Counted from the stretch's first letter, positions 14,204 to 22,239 are shown. The stretch: DNA of 24,320 bases from JBDZVM01 sp040255675 (GCA_040255675.1 JBDZVM010000051.1:1-24320); one strand, 5' to 3'. Notes: a model not told the origin generated them from the letters alone. A program made the numbers and translations.

Positions 14204-14440
14204 CTAGCGCACCGAGCTGGTGTAGGGCAGCAGCGCCATCTCGCGGCTGTTTTTCACCGCGGTCGCGACGTCGCGCTGGTGCTGCGTGCAGTTTCCGGTA
14301 ACTCGGCGGGCCCGAATCTTGCCGCGATCGGAAATGAACTTGCGCAGCAGGTTGGTGTCTTTGTAGTCGACGTACGAAATCTTTTCCTTGCAGAACACGC
14401 AAACCTTCTTCTTTGGCTTGCGGATCGGGGCTTTCGCCAT
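14204..14440 (-). CDS. rpsR: 30S ribosomal protein S18 (zinc-binding form)
   Basis: This 78-residue small-subunit protein pairs with S6 on the platform of the 30S subunit. It shows KVCVFCKEK (C14, C17) and TGNCTQHQRD (C51, H54), the cysteine-containing C+ type that can hold zinc. Many actinobacteria also carry a cysteine-free paralog used under zinc starvation; none is in this window. The conserved core DTNLLRKFISDRGKIRARR and the LLPYTSSVR end are intact. ATG 14440 fits the family N-terminus MAKAPIRKPKKK. It follows ssb by 82 bases. Confidence 0.97.
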   Translation of the reverse strand: MAKAPIRKPKKKVCVFCKEKISYVDYKDTNLLRKFISDRGKIRARRVTGNCTQHQRDVATAVKNSREMALLPYTSSVR

Positions 14441-14522
14441 GTTCGTTCGCTCCAAATTCTCATCGAGACGGACGGCGTTTCGCGGGCGCGCGGCGCCCGC
14501 GCGTCGTCCGGGTTAGGTGTCT

Positions 14523-15011
14523 TTAGAAAGGTGGCTCGTCTGAGTAGTTGCCGGCGGCAGCCGCGGGGGTCGACCACGGGTCGTCTGCCGGAGCGGCGCC
14601 GCTACTGCCGCCGCTGCTGCCGAAGCCGCCACCGCCGCCACCGCGCGATGCCTTGGTGACCTTCGCCGACGCGTTGCGCAGGGACGGGCCGACTTCGTCG
14701 ACCTCGACCTCGAAAACCGTGCGCTTCTCGCCTTCTTTGGTCTCGTACGAGCGCTGCTTCAGCCTGCCCTGCACGATCACCCGCATGCCACGCGTAAGCG
14801 ATTCAGCCACGTTCTCGGCCGCCTGCCGCCACACGTTACAAGTGAGGAAGAGGCTTTCGCCGTCCTTCCATTCATTGGTGTTGCGGTCGAGGTAACGCGG
14901 CGTCGAGGCGATGCGAAATTTCGCGACCGCTTGGCCGGACGGCGTGAACCGCAGCTCCGGATCGTCGACCAGATTGCCGACCAGCGTTATGACGGTGTCT
15001 CCGGCTGCCAT
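14523..15011 (-). CDS. ssb: Single-stranded DNA-binding protein
   Basis: This 162-residue protein has an OB-fold (residues 5-110: TVITLVGNLVDDPELRF, NVWRQAAENVAESL, RVIVQGRLKQRSYE). A Gly/Ser-rich flexible linker follows, then the acidic tip DEPPF, which recruits replication and repair partners. It coats single-stranded DNA in replication, recombination and repair. The ATG lies 6 bases after the rpsF stop, with a GAGGTAGG Shine-Dalgarno overlapping that stop, so translation is coupled. The rpsF-ssb-rpsR order is conserved across bacteria. Confidence 0.97.
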   Translation of the reverse strand: MAAGDTVITLVGNLVDDPELRFTPSGQAVAKFRIASTPRYLDRNTNEWKDGESLFLTCNVWRQAAENVAESLTRGMRVIVQGRLKQRSYETKEGEKRTVFEVEVDEVGPSLRNASAKVTKASRGGGGGGFGSSGGSSGAAPADDPWSTPAAAAGNYSDEPPF

Positions 15012-15017
15012 GGCTGC

Positions 15018-15308
15018 CTACCTCGCGTCGGGGCGGATGAGCTTCGTGCGCAGCACAGTCTCGTTGAGGCCGAGCTGGCGGTCGAGTTCTTTCACGGACG
15101 CCGGTTCGGCGACCAGATCGATGACCGCGTAGATGCCTTCGGATTTCTTGGCGATCTCGTACGCGAGCCGGCGGCGACCCCAGATGTCGACCTTCTCGAC
15201 CGTGCCACCGTTTTGGCGGACGACGCCGAGGTACTGCTCGAGAGATGGGGCGACAGTGCGCTCTTCGACGTCGGGGTCGATCAGCACCATCAGTTCGTAA
15301 CGACGCAT
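15018..15308 (-). CDS. rpsF: 30S ribosomal protein S6
   Basis: This is a 96-residue small-subunit protein and partner of S18. The start MRRYELMVLIDPDVEE, the core WGRRRLAYEIAKKSEGIYAVIDL, and the absence of an acidic tail fit actinobacterial S6. ATG 15306-15308 has GGAGG 11 bases upstream in a leader that also carries a 7-bp hairpin. The frame stays open upstream into repeat copy B, but that extension is not S6. First gene of the operon. Confidence 0.97.
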   Translation of the reverse strand: MRRYELMVLIDPDVEERTVAPSLEQYLGVVRQNGGTVEKVDIWGRRRLAYEIAKKSEGIYAVIDLVAEPASVKELDRQLGLNETVLRTKLIRPDAR

Positions 15309-15338
15309 GCGTGCACCAGCCTCCTTCGGACTAAGGCG

Positions 15339-15357
15339 GTCACGGTCTTTCCGTGAC
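15339..15357 (-). promoter_or_regulatory. Leader hairpin upstream of rpsF, possible S6:S18 autoregulatory site
   Basis: In the transcript sense, GTCACGG-AAAGA-CCGTGAC forms a perfect 7-bp stem with a 5-base loop, about 15 bases upstream of the GGAGG of rpsF. In several bacteria the S6:S18 complex binds an rpsF leader hairpin that presents a CCG. A CCG stands here at the loop edge. The structure is seen; the regulatory role is inference. Confidence 0.4.
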
Positions 15358-15432
15358 AGGAGGGCACGAGCGCCGGGACTTCGCCCAGCGCGTCGAGCCA
15401 GGATAGCAACCACCGGCTGATGACCCGACGCA

Positions 15433-15503
15433 CCGTCCGCGCGGATCACGCTCGGGGGGCAACGTCGTCCCTTGCGAGGCCTCTGGGCGCCGCAAGGGGC
15501 GAC
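15433..15503 (+). repeat. Dispersed intergenic repeat, copy B, with hairpin
   Basis: The core GATCACGCTCGGGGGG (15444-15459) is followed by an inverted repeat of 13 bp (15464-15476 with 15491-15503, one G-U pair). A further CGCAAGGG stands at 15511-15518. It matches copy A in layout and copy C in sequence. It lies upstream of rpsF, beyond its probable promoter region. Confidence 0.7.
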
Positions 15504-15531
15504 TCTGACGCGCAAGGGCTCAAGGGGGCTC

Positions 15532-15586
15532 GCCCGACGCCGCCAGCCCGACGCCGCCAGCCCGTGCGGTCACCGCATGCCTAGGC
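15532..15586 (+). repeat. 55-bp exact repeat, left edge of the scaffold gap
   Basis: This segment is identical base for base to 15687-15741. It contains two copies of a 14-bp tandem unit (GCCCGACGCCGCCA) and the palindromes TGCGGTCACCGCA and GCCTAGGC. It ends exactly where the Ns begin. Confidence 0.9.
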
Positions 15587-15686
15587 NNNNNNNNNNNNNN
15601 NNNNNNNNNNNNNNNNNNNNNNNNNNNNNNNNNNNNNNNNNNNNNNNNNNNNNNNNNNNNNNNNNNNNNNNNNNNNNNNNNNNNNN
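15587..15686. other. Scaffold gap (100 N)
   Basis: Exactly one hundred undetermined bases, the conventional length for a gap of unknown size. It belongs to the 442-base gene-free stretch 15309-15750, which otherwise holds the rpsF leader and repeat copy B. Because both flanks are the same 55 bases, the two contigs probably overlap and little or nothing is missing. Confidence 0.95.
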
Positions 15687-15741
15687 GCCCGACGCCGCCA
15701 GCCCGACGCCGCCAGCCCGTGCGGTCACCGCATGCCTAGGC
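15687..15741 (+). repeat. 55-bp exact repeat, right edge of the scaffold gap
   Basis: This is the second copy of the 15532-15586 sequence, beginning at the first base after the Ns and ending 9 bases before the endonuclease IV start. It may be an assembly duplicate of the left copy rather than a real repeat. Confidence 0.9.
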
Positions 15742-15750
15742 TTGGAAAGC

Positions 15751-16521
15751 GTGAGCATCCCGAAGATCGGCGCGCACGTCGATCAAGAAGACCCGATCGC
15801 CGAGGCCCGGGCGCGCGACGCCGACCTGTCGCAGTTCTTTCTCGGCGATCCCCAGGGCTGGAAAGGCCCGGAAGTCCGCGCGGGCGCCGAGCGCTTGAAA
15901 GAAGCGGACATCGACCTGTACGTGCACTCGCCCTATGTGATCAACGTCGCGACCACGAACAACCGCATCCGGATCCCGAGCCGCAAGCTGCTCGCCCAGC
16001 ACGCCGACGCGGCGGCCGGCATCGGCGCGAAGGCGCTGATCGTGCACGGCGGCCACGTGCTGAAGGCCGACGACCCGAAGGCCGGCGTCGAGAACTGGCG
16101 CAAGACCTTCGAACGCTGGACGCCGCCCCTCCCGATCCTCATCGAGAACACCGCGGGCGGCGACAACGCGATGGCCCGCCAACTCGACCGGCTCGCGATG
16201 CTGTGGGACGCCGTCGGCGAGTTCGGCCCGGGCTTTTGCCTCGATACCTGTCACGCCCACGCGGCGGGCATCGACCTCGCCACGGTCGTCGAGCAGGTGA
16301 AGGCGATCACCGGGCGAATCGACCTCGTGCACGCCAACGGCTCACGCGACCCGCGAGGTTCTGGCGCGGATCGCCACGCCAACCTCGACGATGGTGAGAT
16401 CGATCCGGCGCTGATCGTCGACGTCGTCCGAGCGGCCAACGCCCCGGTGGTGTGCGAGACGCCGAACGGCGCCGCGGGGCAAGCCGCCGACATCGCGTAC
16501 TTGCGCAAACACCTCGGCTAA
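15751..16521 (+). CDS. nfo: Deoxyribonuclease IV (AP endonuclease, Nfo/End family)
   Basis: This 256-residue TIM-barrel enzyme nicks DNA 5' of abasic sites in base excision repair. All nine expected metal ligands are visible: H59 (YVHSPYVINVA), H99 (IVHGGHV), E132 (IENTAGG), D165 and H168 (CLDTCHAHAAG), H194 (LVHANGS), D207 and H209 (GADRHANL) and E236 (VCETP). GTG 15751 matches the family start just before IGAHV. No clear Shine-Dalgarno is seen, and the upstream sequence is the 55-bp repeat at the gap edge, so the start and promoter are uncertain. Its position between rpsF and the glycosyltransferase interrupts the gene order known from mycobacteria. The MFS gene follows after 61 bases. Confidence 0.95.
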   Translation: MSIPKIGAHVDQEDPIAEARARDADLSQFFLGDPQGWKGPEVRAGAERLKEADIDLYVHSPYVINVATTNNRIRIPSRKLLAQHADAAAGIGAKALIVHGGHVLKADDPKAGVENWRKTFERWTPPLPILIENTAGGDNAMARQLDRLAMLWDAVGEFGPGFCLDTCHAHAAGIDLATVVEQVKAITGRIDLVHANGSRDPRGSGADRHANLDDGEIDPALIVDVVRAANAPVVCETPNGAAGQAADIAYLRKHLG

Positions 16522-16582
16522 CCGGCCGAGCGCCCGTAAAAACGATTGGCCGCACGTCCCATCCGCAGGTGAGGATCGACGC

Positions 16583-18085
16583 ATGAGCGCCACATCCGCG
16601 AACCCGGTCGACGACCCCCACTTCCGCCCCTGGTGGGCGATGTGGGCGATCTGCCTCGGCTTCTTCATGCTCCTCGTCGACATGACGATCGTCTCTGTCG
16701 CCACACCCGCGCTCGTGCGAGGCCTGCACACCGACGTCAACAGCGTCGTCTGGGTCACCAGCGCCTACCTGCTGGCCTACGCCGTCCCGCTGCTCATCAC
16801 CGGCCGGCTCGGCGACCGATTCGGGCCGAAGAACCTCTACCTGGCCGGGCTCGCTCTCTTCACGGTTTCGTCGGCGTGGTGCGGCTTCACCGGCACCATT
16901 GATCAGCTCATCATCGCGCGGGTGTTCCAGGGCCTCGGCGCCGCGCTGATGACGCCGCAAACCATGGCGATCATCACGCGCATCTTCCCGCCGGCAAGAC
17001 GCGGGCAGGCGATGGGCATGTGGGGCGCGGTCGCGGGCGTGGCCGCCCTGGTCGGCCCGATCCTCGGCGGTGTACTCGTCGATGCGCTCGGCTGGGAGTG
17101 GATCTTCTTCATCAACGTGCCCGTCGGCATCGTCGGCTTGCTGCTGGCGTGGCGCCTCGTTCCGAAGCTCCCGACGCACCCGCACCGATTCGACATCGCG
17201 GGCGTCGCGCTCAGTGCGGCGGGGATGTTTCTCCTTGTCTTCGGCATTCAAGAGGGCCAGACCTACGACTGGTCGGCCACCGTGTGGGCGTTTATCGGCA
17301 TCGGCATCGCCATCTTCCTCGGCTTCGTCTATTGGCAGCGCCGCAACACCGGCGAGCCTTTGGTGCCGCTCGGCCTTTTCCGCGACCGCAACTTTTCCCT
17401 CGCCAACGTCGCGATTACCGCGGTGGGCTTCGCGATTACCGCGCTCGGCTTCCCGCTCATGCTCTACGCGCAAGACGTCCGGGGGCTCAGCCCTACCCGC
17501 TCCGCGTTGCTCCTTGTGCCTATGGCCGTGCTGTCAGGTGCGCTCGCGCCATTCGTGGGCCGCATGGCCGACCGGACGCACCCGCGCTACATCGCCGGCT
17601 TCGGCTTGCTCTGCTTCCCCTTGTCGATGGTTTGGTTGAGCCTCGTCATGAAGCCGGACGCCGCAATCTGGGCGCTCCTGCTGCCGATCGCGCTACTCGG
17701 TGTCGCGAACGGTTTCATGTGGTCGCCGCTGTCGACGACCGCGACGCGCAACCTGCCGATGGCCCAGGCTGGCGCGGGGTCGGGCGTGTACAACACCACC
17801 CGCCAAATCGGCGCGGTTCTCGGCAGCGCCGCCATCGCCGTGCTGATGCAGTCGCGGCTCACGGCCGAACTGCCGGGCATCCCGAGCGGCGCGGCGGCCG
17901 GCGTGGCCGGGCGGTTGCCGGTCGCGCTGCGCGGCGGTTTCGCCGACGCGATGGCACAGTCACTGCTGCTGCCGGCGGCGGTCGTGCTCATCGGGTTGCT
18001 CGCGAGCCTCTTCTTCGCCCGCCCCAGCCATTTGCGCCGCACCACGCCGGCGCGCACCGCCGAGACGGTCTCCGCCGACGCCTGA
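16583..18085 (+). CDS. DHA2-family (14-TM) MFS drug/metabolite exporter
   Basis: This 500-residue EmrB/QacA-type permease has about 14 hydrophobic helices. Family signatures are clear: the first-helix LVDMTIVSVATPAL, motif A GRLGDRFGPKNLYLAG, RVFQGLGAALMTPQTMAII, and motif C around GPILGGVLVDALGWEWIFFINVPVG. Such proteins export drugs, dyes or metabolites by proton antiport. The natural substrate is unknown, and no TetR-type regulator is adjacent. ATG 16583 has AGGTGAGGA upstream. It converges with the glycosyltransferase gene, with only 11 bases between the stops. A cytoplasmic basic tail ends the protein. Confidence 0.94.
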   Translation: MSATSANPVDDPHFRPWWAMWAICLGFFMLLVDMTIVSVATPALVRGLHTDVNSVVWVTSAYLLAYAVPLLITGRLGDRFGPKNLYLAGLALFTVSSAWCGFTGTIDQLIIARVFQGLGAALMTPQTMAIITRIFPPARRGQAMGMWGAVAGVAALVGPILGGVLVDALGWEWIFFINVPVGIVGLLLAWRLVPKLPTHPHRFDIAGVALSAAGMFLLVFGIQEGQTYDWSATVWAFIGIGIAIFLGFVYWQRRNTGEPLVPLGLFRDRNFSLANVAITAVGFAITALGFPLMLYAQDVRGLSPTRSALLLVPMAVLSGALAPFVGRMADRTHPRYIAGFGLLCFPLSMVWLSLVMKPDAAIWALLLPIALLGVANGFMWSPLSTTATRNLPMAQAGAGSGVYNTTRQIGAVLGSAAIAVLMQSRLTAELPGIPSGAAAGVAGRLPVALRGGFADAMAQSLLLPAAVVLIGLLASLFFARPSHLRRTTPARTAETVSADA

Positions 18086-18096
18086 CCGAACCCTCG

Positions 18097-19587
18097 TCAA
18101 GCGTTGGCGACCGCCACGGGTTCGTCGTAGACCTCGTGCTTTTCGAATATGTCGTCGGCGCCGTCGAGTACGCCTCCGGCCGGGTCGTCGACACCACCCG
18201 CGCGCACGACGTCGTGCGAGGGCCGCAAGATGTCGATAATCACGAGCACGCACATGGCAAGAACGGCGATGTCGCGAATCCACAGCGACAAGAGGTACGG
18301 CTGCCACTCCAGGCCTTCGCCAGGGTGCGAAAACTCGAGCAGATACAGCCAAATACCGAGGAAATAGAGGATTTCGGCGAACTGCCAGACGAGAAACGCC
18401 CGCCACCGGGGCCGCGCCAGCACGAACAGCGGCAACAACCACAAGACGTACTGCGGCGAATAGACCTTGTTGACGACGAGAAACAGCGCCAGCGAAAGGA
18501 AGAACACCTGCGGAAGCCGCGGTCGCCTCTTCGCCCCGAGGGTGAGCGCGGCTACACCCAGTAACACGATGATCGTGAGTGCGCCCTCGTAGACGTTCAA
18601 CCGCGCGACCTCGTGGCCGGCGATGCTCACCTTCGACTTCATGTCGAGGTTCCAGCCGAACATTTTCTCGAAGGCGAACCAGATCGACCCCCAATCGGCG
18701 CCCCGCTCCTGGTTGAACGAATAGAACCTTCCGAAGCCTGCCGGCGAAGCGATCCAGACCGGGACGTCGACGATCGCCCACGACACCGCGGCACCGCCCA
18801 GCGCAGTGCCAAAGGCCCGCAACTGCCGCGCCCGGAAGCAGAGCACGAACAACGGCACGAAGAGCAGCAGCGGATAAAACTTGGTCGCGATCGCCAAGCC
18901 GAACAACAATCCGGACGTGAACGTGCGTTTTCGAGCCCACGCGAGCATCGCCAACGCGGTGAGCGCCACGGCGAGCAAATCCCAGTTGATGAGGCCGGCC
19001 AAAATCAGCGACGGCGCCAGCGCCACCATCGCGGCGTCCCATATGCGTCGCCGGTTCGTGAGCGCCGTGGCGATAACCGTCACGACGGCCGCAATCATCA
19101 ACATGAACCAGGTGAGGTCGAGGAATCGACGTCCCTTGTCTGTACTGTTCGTCCCCTCGGGAGAAAGCCAGTCGACGACCTTGGCCGTCGTGAACATCGC
19201 CGCGCCGATCAGCACCGGGTACTCGACGTTCTCGTTGTTCGGGCCGTGCGTATCGAGGTACGGAACCTTGCCTTGGTCGAGTCCTTCGCCGAAGTAGAGC
19301 GGGTAGACGTCGTTGTAGCAGGCGTGGCTGTACTGGAAGCCGTTCCAGTTCTGACTGCGGCACGGCAGCTTCTGCGCGTACATCAGCACGGACGACGCGA
19401 GGGCGAACGCGAGCAGCACGCGCAGTGGCGTCCACCACGACATGCCTTGCGCCGCGTGCCGCCCGAGCCGGCCGCCGAACCCGGCACTCCACCCTCGAAC
19501 GACCGGATCTTCACGGGTCGGCGAGACGACGTCGGTGTCGCCGGCCGCACGACCGCCGGGCGCCTCACCCGTCAAGGCGTCATTCAT
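18097..19587 (-). CDS. Polytopic GT-C glycosyltransferase (GT87/DUF2029-like)
   Basis: This 496-residue membrane protein has a hydrophilic N-terminus of about 50 residues, then roughly ten to twelve helices, the first at about 53-71. The first extracytoplasmic loop carries D93 in ACYNDVYPLYFGEGLDQG and then NVEYPVLIGAA, as in lipid-linked-sugar mannosyltransferases of the GT-C fold. LIATKFYPLL-type and NKVYSPQYVLWLLPL motifs are further GT87 landmarks. Its place next to ponA matches Rv0051 of M. tuberculosis by synteny, which supports a cell-envelope role. ATG 19585-19587 lies 10 bases after the ponA stop, with no strong Shine-Dalgarno, so re-initiation is likely. Sugar donor and acceptor are unknown. 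Confidence 0.85.
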   Translation of the reverse strand: MNDALTGEAPGGRAAGDTDVVSPTREDPVVRGWSAGFGGRLGRHAAQGMSWWTPLRVLLAFALASSVLMYAQKLPCRSQNWNGFQYSHACYNDVYPLYFGEGLDQGKVPYLDTHGPNNENVEYPVLIGAAMFTTAKVVDWLSPEGTNSTDKGRRFLDLTWFMLMIAAVVTVIATALTNRRRIWDAAMVALAPSLILAGLINWDLLAVALTALAMLAWARKRTFTSGLLFGLAIATKFYPLLLFVPLFVLCFRARQLRAFGTALGGAAVSWAIVDVPVWIASPAGFGRFYSFNQERGADWGSIWFAFEKMFGWNLDMKSKVSIAGHEVARLNVYEGALTIIVLLGVAALTLGAKRRPRLPQVFFLSLALFLVVNKVYSPQYVLWLLPLFVLARPRWRAFLVWQFAEILYFLGIWLYLLEFSHPGEGLEWQPYLLSLWIRDIAVLAMCVLVIIDILRPSHDVVRAGGVDDPAGGVLDGADDIFEKHEVYDEPVAVANA

Positions 19588-19597
19588 GCGACGAAAC

Positions 19598-21745
19598 TTA
19601 GCCCACGGCGGGCGTGGCCGTTGGCGTGACCCGCACCGCCTGCCGGGTGGACGTCGCCGTCGGGCTCGGCGTGGGACTCGCACTCGGCGACGGAGTCGGC
19701 GAGCCTCCGCCACTGGGTGCCGGGCTAGTCGGCTCGGTCGGCGTTGACGACGCCGGCGACGATTGAGGTGCCACCGAGGAGGCCGGCGCGGACGACGACG
19801 GCGGCGGCGACGGCGGTGCCCCGACGTGGGCGGGGGGCGGGAAGTTCTTCGCCGGCACGTGTGCGAGCGCGGCTTTCATGAACGCCGCCCACATCTTGGC
19901 GGGTAGCGTGCCACCGTAAATCTGGCCGTAACCCGCAATGCCCTGCAGCGGCGCGTTCTTGTCGCGAAACATGGTCACCGCCGCGGAAAGCCGCGGCGTG
20001 TATCCCGTGAACCAGGCAGAGACGTTGCCGGACGTCGTCCCTGTCTTGCCCGCCGCGGGCCGCCCGATCGCCGCCGACGTGCCGGTGCCCGACTTGATGA
20101 CTTGCTGCAACGCGTAGCTCACGTCGGCCGCGACGCCGGCGGAAAAGGCTTGCTTGGCTTGCTGCTTCGCTTGGTACAACACTTTCCCGCTGGCGTCGGT
20201 AACTTTGTCGACCATGTACGGCTTCGCGTAAACGCCGCCGGCAGCGAAAGTCGCGTAGGCGCCGGCTTCATCGATCGGGTGCGTCGAGTCGCTGCCGAGG
20301 AGCATCGAGCCGTTGGCCGACAGCTTGGTGGAGTCGGGCAGGCCGGCGGCGTGCGCGGCCGCGATAACTTTTTGGACGCCGACTTTCTCACCGAGTTGCA
20401 CGAACACCGTGTTGACGGAGTGCTCGGTTGCCGTCACGAGGTCGATGTCGCCGAACTGTTCGCCGCTGTCGTTGACGTACTTCTGCCCGGCGATCGTTTG
20501 CGGCGAGCGGCCGTTGAACCGCTCGCTCAACGGAATGCCCGACTTCAGGGCGGCGGCCAGCACGAACGGCTTGAACGTCGACCCCATCGGGGGAATCGAC
20601 TGCGTCGCGTCGTTGAAGGGCCGGGTCAGGTAGTCGGCGCCGCCGTACATGGCGAGCACCTTGCCGGTACCAGGCTGAACGGCGACCAGAGCGGTTCGCA
20701 CGTCGGCGGGTACTTTTCCGTTACCTACTAAAGAATTTACCGCGTTGACGGCGGCGTTTTGCATGCCGGCGTCGAAGGTGGTCACGATTTTCAGGCCGCC
20801 GCGGTTGACCTGGTTCTCAGAGATGCCGTGCGCCTCGAGCTCGCTCTCGACCGCGGCAACGAGGTATCCGTTGGGGCCACTCAGGCCGCGGGCGCTGCCC
20901 AACGCCGCGAAGTTCGTCGGGTATTGGGCCGCGGCGCGCTGCTCGGGCGTCATCCACTTCTTCTTGACCATGCCGTCGAGCACGTAATTCCAGCGATCGT
21001 GCGCGGCCTGCGGATGCTTGGCCGGATCGAGGTACGACGGCGCCTGAATCGACGCCGCCAACACGGCGCCCTCTTCGGGAGTCAGCGCCGAGACGTCCTT
21101 GCCGAAGTAGGCCTTGGCCGCCGCCTGAATACCATATGCTCCGCGTCCGAAATAGATCGTGTTCAGATAATCCTCGAGGATTTGGTCTTTCGAATGCGTC
21201 TGCCCAATCTTGATGGAGATGAAGAATTCCTTGACCTTGCGGGTGACCGTGCGCTCTTGCGTCAGGTAGGCGTTCTTCACGTATTGCTGCGTGATGGTCG
21301 AGCCGCCTTCGACGAAGTCTCGGTGCTTTAGATCGACCAGCGCCGCGCGCACGATGCCGATCGGCGACACACCGGGCTCGGAGTAGAAGTTGCGGTCTTC
21401 AGCGGCCAGCACGGCGTGCTGCACGGGCACCGGCACCTGCTTCAAAGGCACCGACTCGCGGTTGCGCGCGCCCACCTCACCAAGCTGTGTCGTGCCGTCG
21501 CTGTAGTAGACGGCACCTGACTGAGCCAGCGAGATGCTCGACGGCGAAGGCACGTCGACGAGCGCGTACCCGAGCCAGAACAACCCCACGAGCAACAACA
21601 CGCCGATGCCGCAAAGCCCCAGCGTGAGGCGCCACGATGGGATGAATCGACGGACGCCGGACTTGCCGGCGCGCGGATAGTCGATCTTCAGGGCAACCTC
21701 ACGCAAGATGTCGTCGGACGCCGACCGCGGGCGCCTCGTCGCCAA
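19598..21745 (-). CDS. ponA: Class A penicillin-binding protein (transglycosylase/transpeptidase)
   Basis: This 715-residue bifunctional cell-wall synthase has a cytoplasmic basic N-terminus, one TM helix (about 41-64), and a GT51 glycosyltransferase with E116 in AAEDRNFY and GGSTITQQ (147-154). Its transpeptidase has S389-T-F-K392, S443-V-N445 and K567-T-G-T570. From about residue 633 the tail is almost pure Pro/Ser/Thr/Ala, typical of actinobacterial PonA and probably spanning the wall. It polymerises and crosslinks peptidoglycan and is a beta-lactam target. The TTG start (21743-21745) is tentative because no Shine-Dalgarno is visible; an internal TTG at codon 14 is an alternative. The gene order DUF5318-ponA-glycosyltransferase is conserved in mycobacteria. 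Confidence 0.95.
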   Translation of the reverse strand: MATRRPRSASDDILREVALKIDYPRAGKSGVRRFIPSWRLTLGLCGIGVLLLVGLFWLGYALVDVPSPSSISLAQSGAVYYSDGTTQLGEVGARNRESVPLKQVPVPVQHAVLAAEDRNFYSEPGVSPIGIVRAALVDLKHRDFVEGGSTITQQYVKNAYLTQERTVTRKVKEFFISIKIGQTHSKDQILEDYLNTIYFGRGAYGIQAAAKAYFGKDVSALTPEEGAVLAASIQAPSYLDPAKHPQAAHDRWNYVLDGMVKKKWMTPEQRAAAQYPTNFAALGSARGLSGPNGYLVAAVESELEAHGISENQVNRGGLKIVTTFDAGMQNAAVNAVNSLVGNGKVPADVRTALVAVQPGTGKVLAMYGGADYLTRPFNDATQSIPPMGSTFKPFVLAAALKSGIPLSERFNGRSPQTIAGQKYVNDSGEQFGDIDLVTATEHSVNTVFVQLGEKVGVQKVIAAAHAAGLPDSTKLSANGSMLLGSDSTHPIDEAGAYATFAAGGVYAKPYMVDKVTDASGKVLYQAKQQAKQAFSAGVAADVSYALQQVIKSGTGTSAAIGRPAAGKTGTTSGNVSAWFTGYTPRLSAAVTMFRDKNAPLQGIAGYGQIYGGTLPAKMWAAFMKAALAHVPAKNFPPPAHVGAPPSPPPSSSAPASSVAPQSSPASSTPTEPTSPAPSGGGSPTPSPSASPTPSPTATSTRQAVRVTPTATPAVG

Positions 21746-21797
21746 GGGTAATCGCCGTCGATCTACCCGTTTCGGAGGCGACCTAGCCCGGGTCGAG

Positions 21798-21829
21798 AGC
21801 GGTTTAGGTCACGCAGCGGTTTGGGTCAC
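21798..21829 (-). promoter_or_regulatory. Tandem 15-bp direct repeat upstream of ponA
   Basis: On the minus strand, GTGACCCAAACCGCT (21815-21829) and GTGACCTAAACCGCT (21798-21812) are identical but for one base and are spaced 17 bp. They cover the DUF5318 stop codon and end about 50 bases before the ponA start. Direct repeats with GTGACC resemble sites bound by OmpR-type regulators such as MtrA, which controls cell-wall genes, although the spacing is longer than usual. Binding is inference. Confidence 0.45.
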
Positions 21830-22239
21830 TCCGGGAGCGCGCGCTTGCGCCGCTGCGAACTGCGCGGCTCGGGCGCCTGCCCGTGACCCAAAACGTACGA
21901 CTCCACGAGGTGGTTCCAGGCGCAGCCCTGGCAGACCTCGACCACATACACGGTGAACTCGTGGATTTCGGTCTCCATCTGGGCAAGCTCGCGGGTCGCC
22001 TTGATGCGCCCGCTGTACTGACCGAGCGCGTCACCGTACGTGTAGGTGACGTGGGTCAACATCTCGCGACGGCACACCGGGCACTGCTTCTTGGTGGCCT
22101 CGCCGTGAAACTTCGCTGCCCGCAACAGGTAGGGGTCGGCGTCGCAGACGTCGGTCGTGGTCGCCAGGCCATGGAATAGCGAGGCAAGCGTCGCGCGGCG
22201 CGCGAGGGAGTAGTCGATCCACGACCGGATGGTCTCCAC
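21826..22239 (-). CDS. DUF5318 zinc-ribbon protein
   Basis: This 137-residue soluble protein is the equivalent of Rv0049, upstream of ponA1 in M. tuberculosis. The block CDADPYLLRAAKFHGEATKK, two CxxC knuckles (C53-P-V-C56 and C103-Q-G-C106) and WNHLVESYVLG define the family. The four cysteines probably hold one zinc ion. Function is not known to me. GTG 22237-22239 gives the right N-terminus and lies 6 bases after a TAGGCT box, suggesting leaderless translation. Its stop lies within the tandem repeats before ponA, with an 80-base space to the PBP gene. The C-terminal tail is short and basic. Confidence 0.9.
   Translation of the reverse strand: METIRSWIDYSLARRATLASLFHGLATTTDVCDADPYLLRAAKFHGEATKKQCPVCRREMLTHVTYTYGDALGQYSGRIKATRELAQMETEIHEFTVYVVEVCQGCAWNHLVESYVLGHGQAPEPRSSQRRKRALPE

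Noticed and set aside
15532..15741. CRISPR-like direct repeat across the gap
   Set aside because: Only two copies, with an artificial spacer of Ns and no cas genes; assembly overlap explains it.
15472..15750. Reading frame running through the N gap into endonuclease IV
   Set aside because: It only stays open because Ns translate as X; the family start is at 15751.
16307..19492. Several open frames of over 350 codons antisense to or shifted from the MFS and glycosyltransferase genes
   Set aside because: Their products are Arg/Asp/His-rich without domains, and they mirror well-supported genes; typical shadows in high-GC DNA.
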